Assembly (NCBI GenBank): GCA_013813615.1
Contig: JACCRJ010000138.1
Coordinates: 1-7,943, forward strand
Origin: Lautropia sp.
Lineage (GTDB): Bacteria; Pseudomonadota; Gammaproteobacteria; Burkholderiales; Burkholderiaceae_E
Direction: 5' to 3'
DNA length: 7,943 nt
The notes under the pieces are model-generated. The model was not told the DNA's origin, ran no database searches, and saw only the letters and a program-made list of their open reading frames with translations. A program made the position numbers and the translations under genes. The number at the start of each line of letters is the position of its first letter. The stretch's first letter is position 1. This document shows, piece by piece, positions 7,655 to 7,943 of the stretch.

Positions 7655-7682
7655 GCTAAGCCCCTGCGGGGCCGCACTTAGC
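7655..7682 (+). terminator. Stem-loop after the enoyl-CoA hydratase gene, candidate terminator
   Basis: GCTAAG (7655-7660) pairs with CTTAGC (7677-7682). The inner CCCC-TGC-GGGG hairpin (7661-7671) continues the 5' arm directly, leaving a five-base bulge (CCGCA) on the 3' side. It begins 32 bases after the hydratase stop. The bases that follow (TTGTGCC) are not a true T-run, so this is at best a weak intrinsic terminator. A role in protecting the mRNA 3' end is equally possible. Confidence 0.4.
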
Positions 7683-7718
7683 TTGTGCCGCTGAGCGAGG
7701 ATTCGTGTCGCGGCCCGT

Positions 7719-7747
7719 TTGACATGGCTGGGCTGATTTCCCATAAT
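7719..7747 (+). promoter_or_regulatory. Strong sigma-70 promoter P1
   Basis: A perfect -35 TTGACA at 7719-7724, a 17-base spacer and CATAAT at 7742-7747 (five of six consensus bases) form a near-ideal sigma-70 promoter reading rightward. Transcription should begin near 7754. The sequence from the -10 onward, CATAATTCCACGTCTGCGC, is almost the same as at the second promoter. No protein gene starts after it in the window, so it probably serves a gene or stable RNA beyond the right edge. Confidence 0.75.
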
Positions 7748-7901
7748 TCCACGTCTGCGCCATAAAAAAATCCTGGCACGCACGAAGGTCGAAGGCACCT
7801 GAGCCTGACAACCTTGCGTCTCCGCTTTTCGGCGCCAGAGGTGGTGATGGCAGGGTGGTTCCACTGACTGCGAGAAATCACCGGACCCCTCGGGTTCGAA
7901 T

Positions 7902-7930
7902 TTGACAGTTCGGGAAAAGCACCTCATAAT
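7902..7930 (+). promoter_or_regulatory. Strong sigma-70 promoter P2
   Basis: TTGACA at 7902-7907, a 17-base spacer and CATAAT at 7925-7930 repeat the architecture of P1 exactly. The following bases, TCCACCTCTTCGC, match the P1 initial region closely. The start of transcription should fall near 7937, a few bases before the window ends. Near-consensus hexamers in tandem are typical of rRNA or tRNA operons in betaproteobacteria, which is the likely target, but the transcribed gene is out of view. Confidence 0.75.
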
Positions 7931-7943
7931 TCCACCTCTTCGC

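Larger units (their letters stand above)
7624..7943. other. Gene-free region after the hydratase carrying a stem-loop and two promoters
   Basis: No open frame here looks like a protein. The region contains a stem-loop near 7655-7682, a strong promoter at 7719-7747, about 135 bases of leader-like sequence with weak nested hairpins (AAGGT/ACCTT at 7785-7789 and 7811-7815 enclosing AGGC/GCCT, and GGTGAT/ATCACC at 7843-7848 and 7877-7882), and a second strong promoter at 7902-7930. The A/T-rich patch at 7763-7770 (an A7 run) stands out from the otherwise GC-rich sequence. I find no tRNA cloverleaf or 16S start inside the window. Confidence 0.6.

Noticed and set aside
6763..7677. Minus-strand open frame (304 codons) opposite the enoyl-CoA hydratase
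   Set aside because: It is an antisense shadow of a strongly conserved crotonase gene, with no family motifs.
7763..7800. A7 run at 7764-7770 as the T-tract of a minus-strand terminator
   Set aside because: The sequence that would form the preceding hairpin is a direct repeat (CGAAGGTCGAAGG), not an inverted one, and there is no minus-strand gene to terminate.
7880..7907. GGTTCGAA at 7894-7901 as the T-loop of a tRNA
   Set aside because: The flanking bases do not form a five-base T-stem, no acceptor or anticodon arm can be placed, and the site overlaps the -35 region of promoter P2.

Overview
This GC-rich window (roughly two thirds G+C) looks like chromosomal housekeeping DNA from a betaproteobacterium, most plausibly of a Rhodocyclales/Accumulibacter-like lineage. 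That placement rests on protein style, on the trpE-trpG-trpD-trpC order without trpFBA, and on the promoter style at the right edge. It is an inference from reading, not from a search. No phage, insertion sequence, CRISPR array or obvious foreign island is visible.

Region by region: (1) Bases 1-141 are a short leader that may contain the last codons of an upstream gene, followed by an inverted repeat just before the trpE ribosome binding site. (2) Bases 142-4105 hold four tightly packed plus-strand genes for tryptophan biosynthesis: trpE, trpG, trpD and trpC. TrpE and TrpG make anthranilate from chorismate and glutamine. TrpD adds the phosphoribosyl group and TrpC closes the indole ring. The isomerase (trpF) and tryptophan synthase (trpBA) are not here and must lie elsewhere. 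(3) Bases 4109-6600 hold two minus-strand genes that meet trpC tail to tail with a gap of only three bases. They are a MobA/MocA-like nucleotidyltransferase followed by an M61-family (glycyl aminopeptidase-like) metalloprotease with a C-terminal PDZ domain. (4) Bases 6601-6840 are a divergent intergenic region with a small inverted repeat but no convincing promoter. (5) Bases 6841-7623 encode a canonical enoyl-CoA hydratase with both catalytic glutamates. (6) Bases 7624-7943 carry no protein gene. They hold a stem-loop after the hydratase gene and two strikingly similar sigma-70 promoters 183 bases apart. Both point out of the right end and resemble stable-RNA (rRNA or tRNA) promoters.

The trp genes work together as one pathway segment with short gaps and likely translational coupling. 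The other genes are separate metabolic or maintenance functions. I see no sign of an undescribed system. The most informative non-coding signal is the duplicated promoter pair at the right edge.
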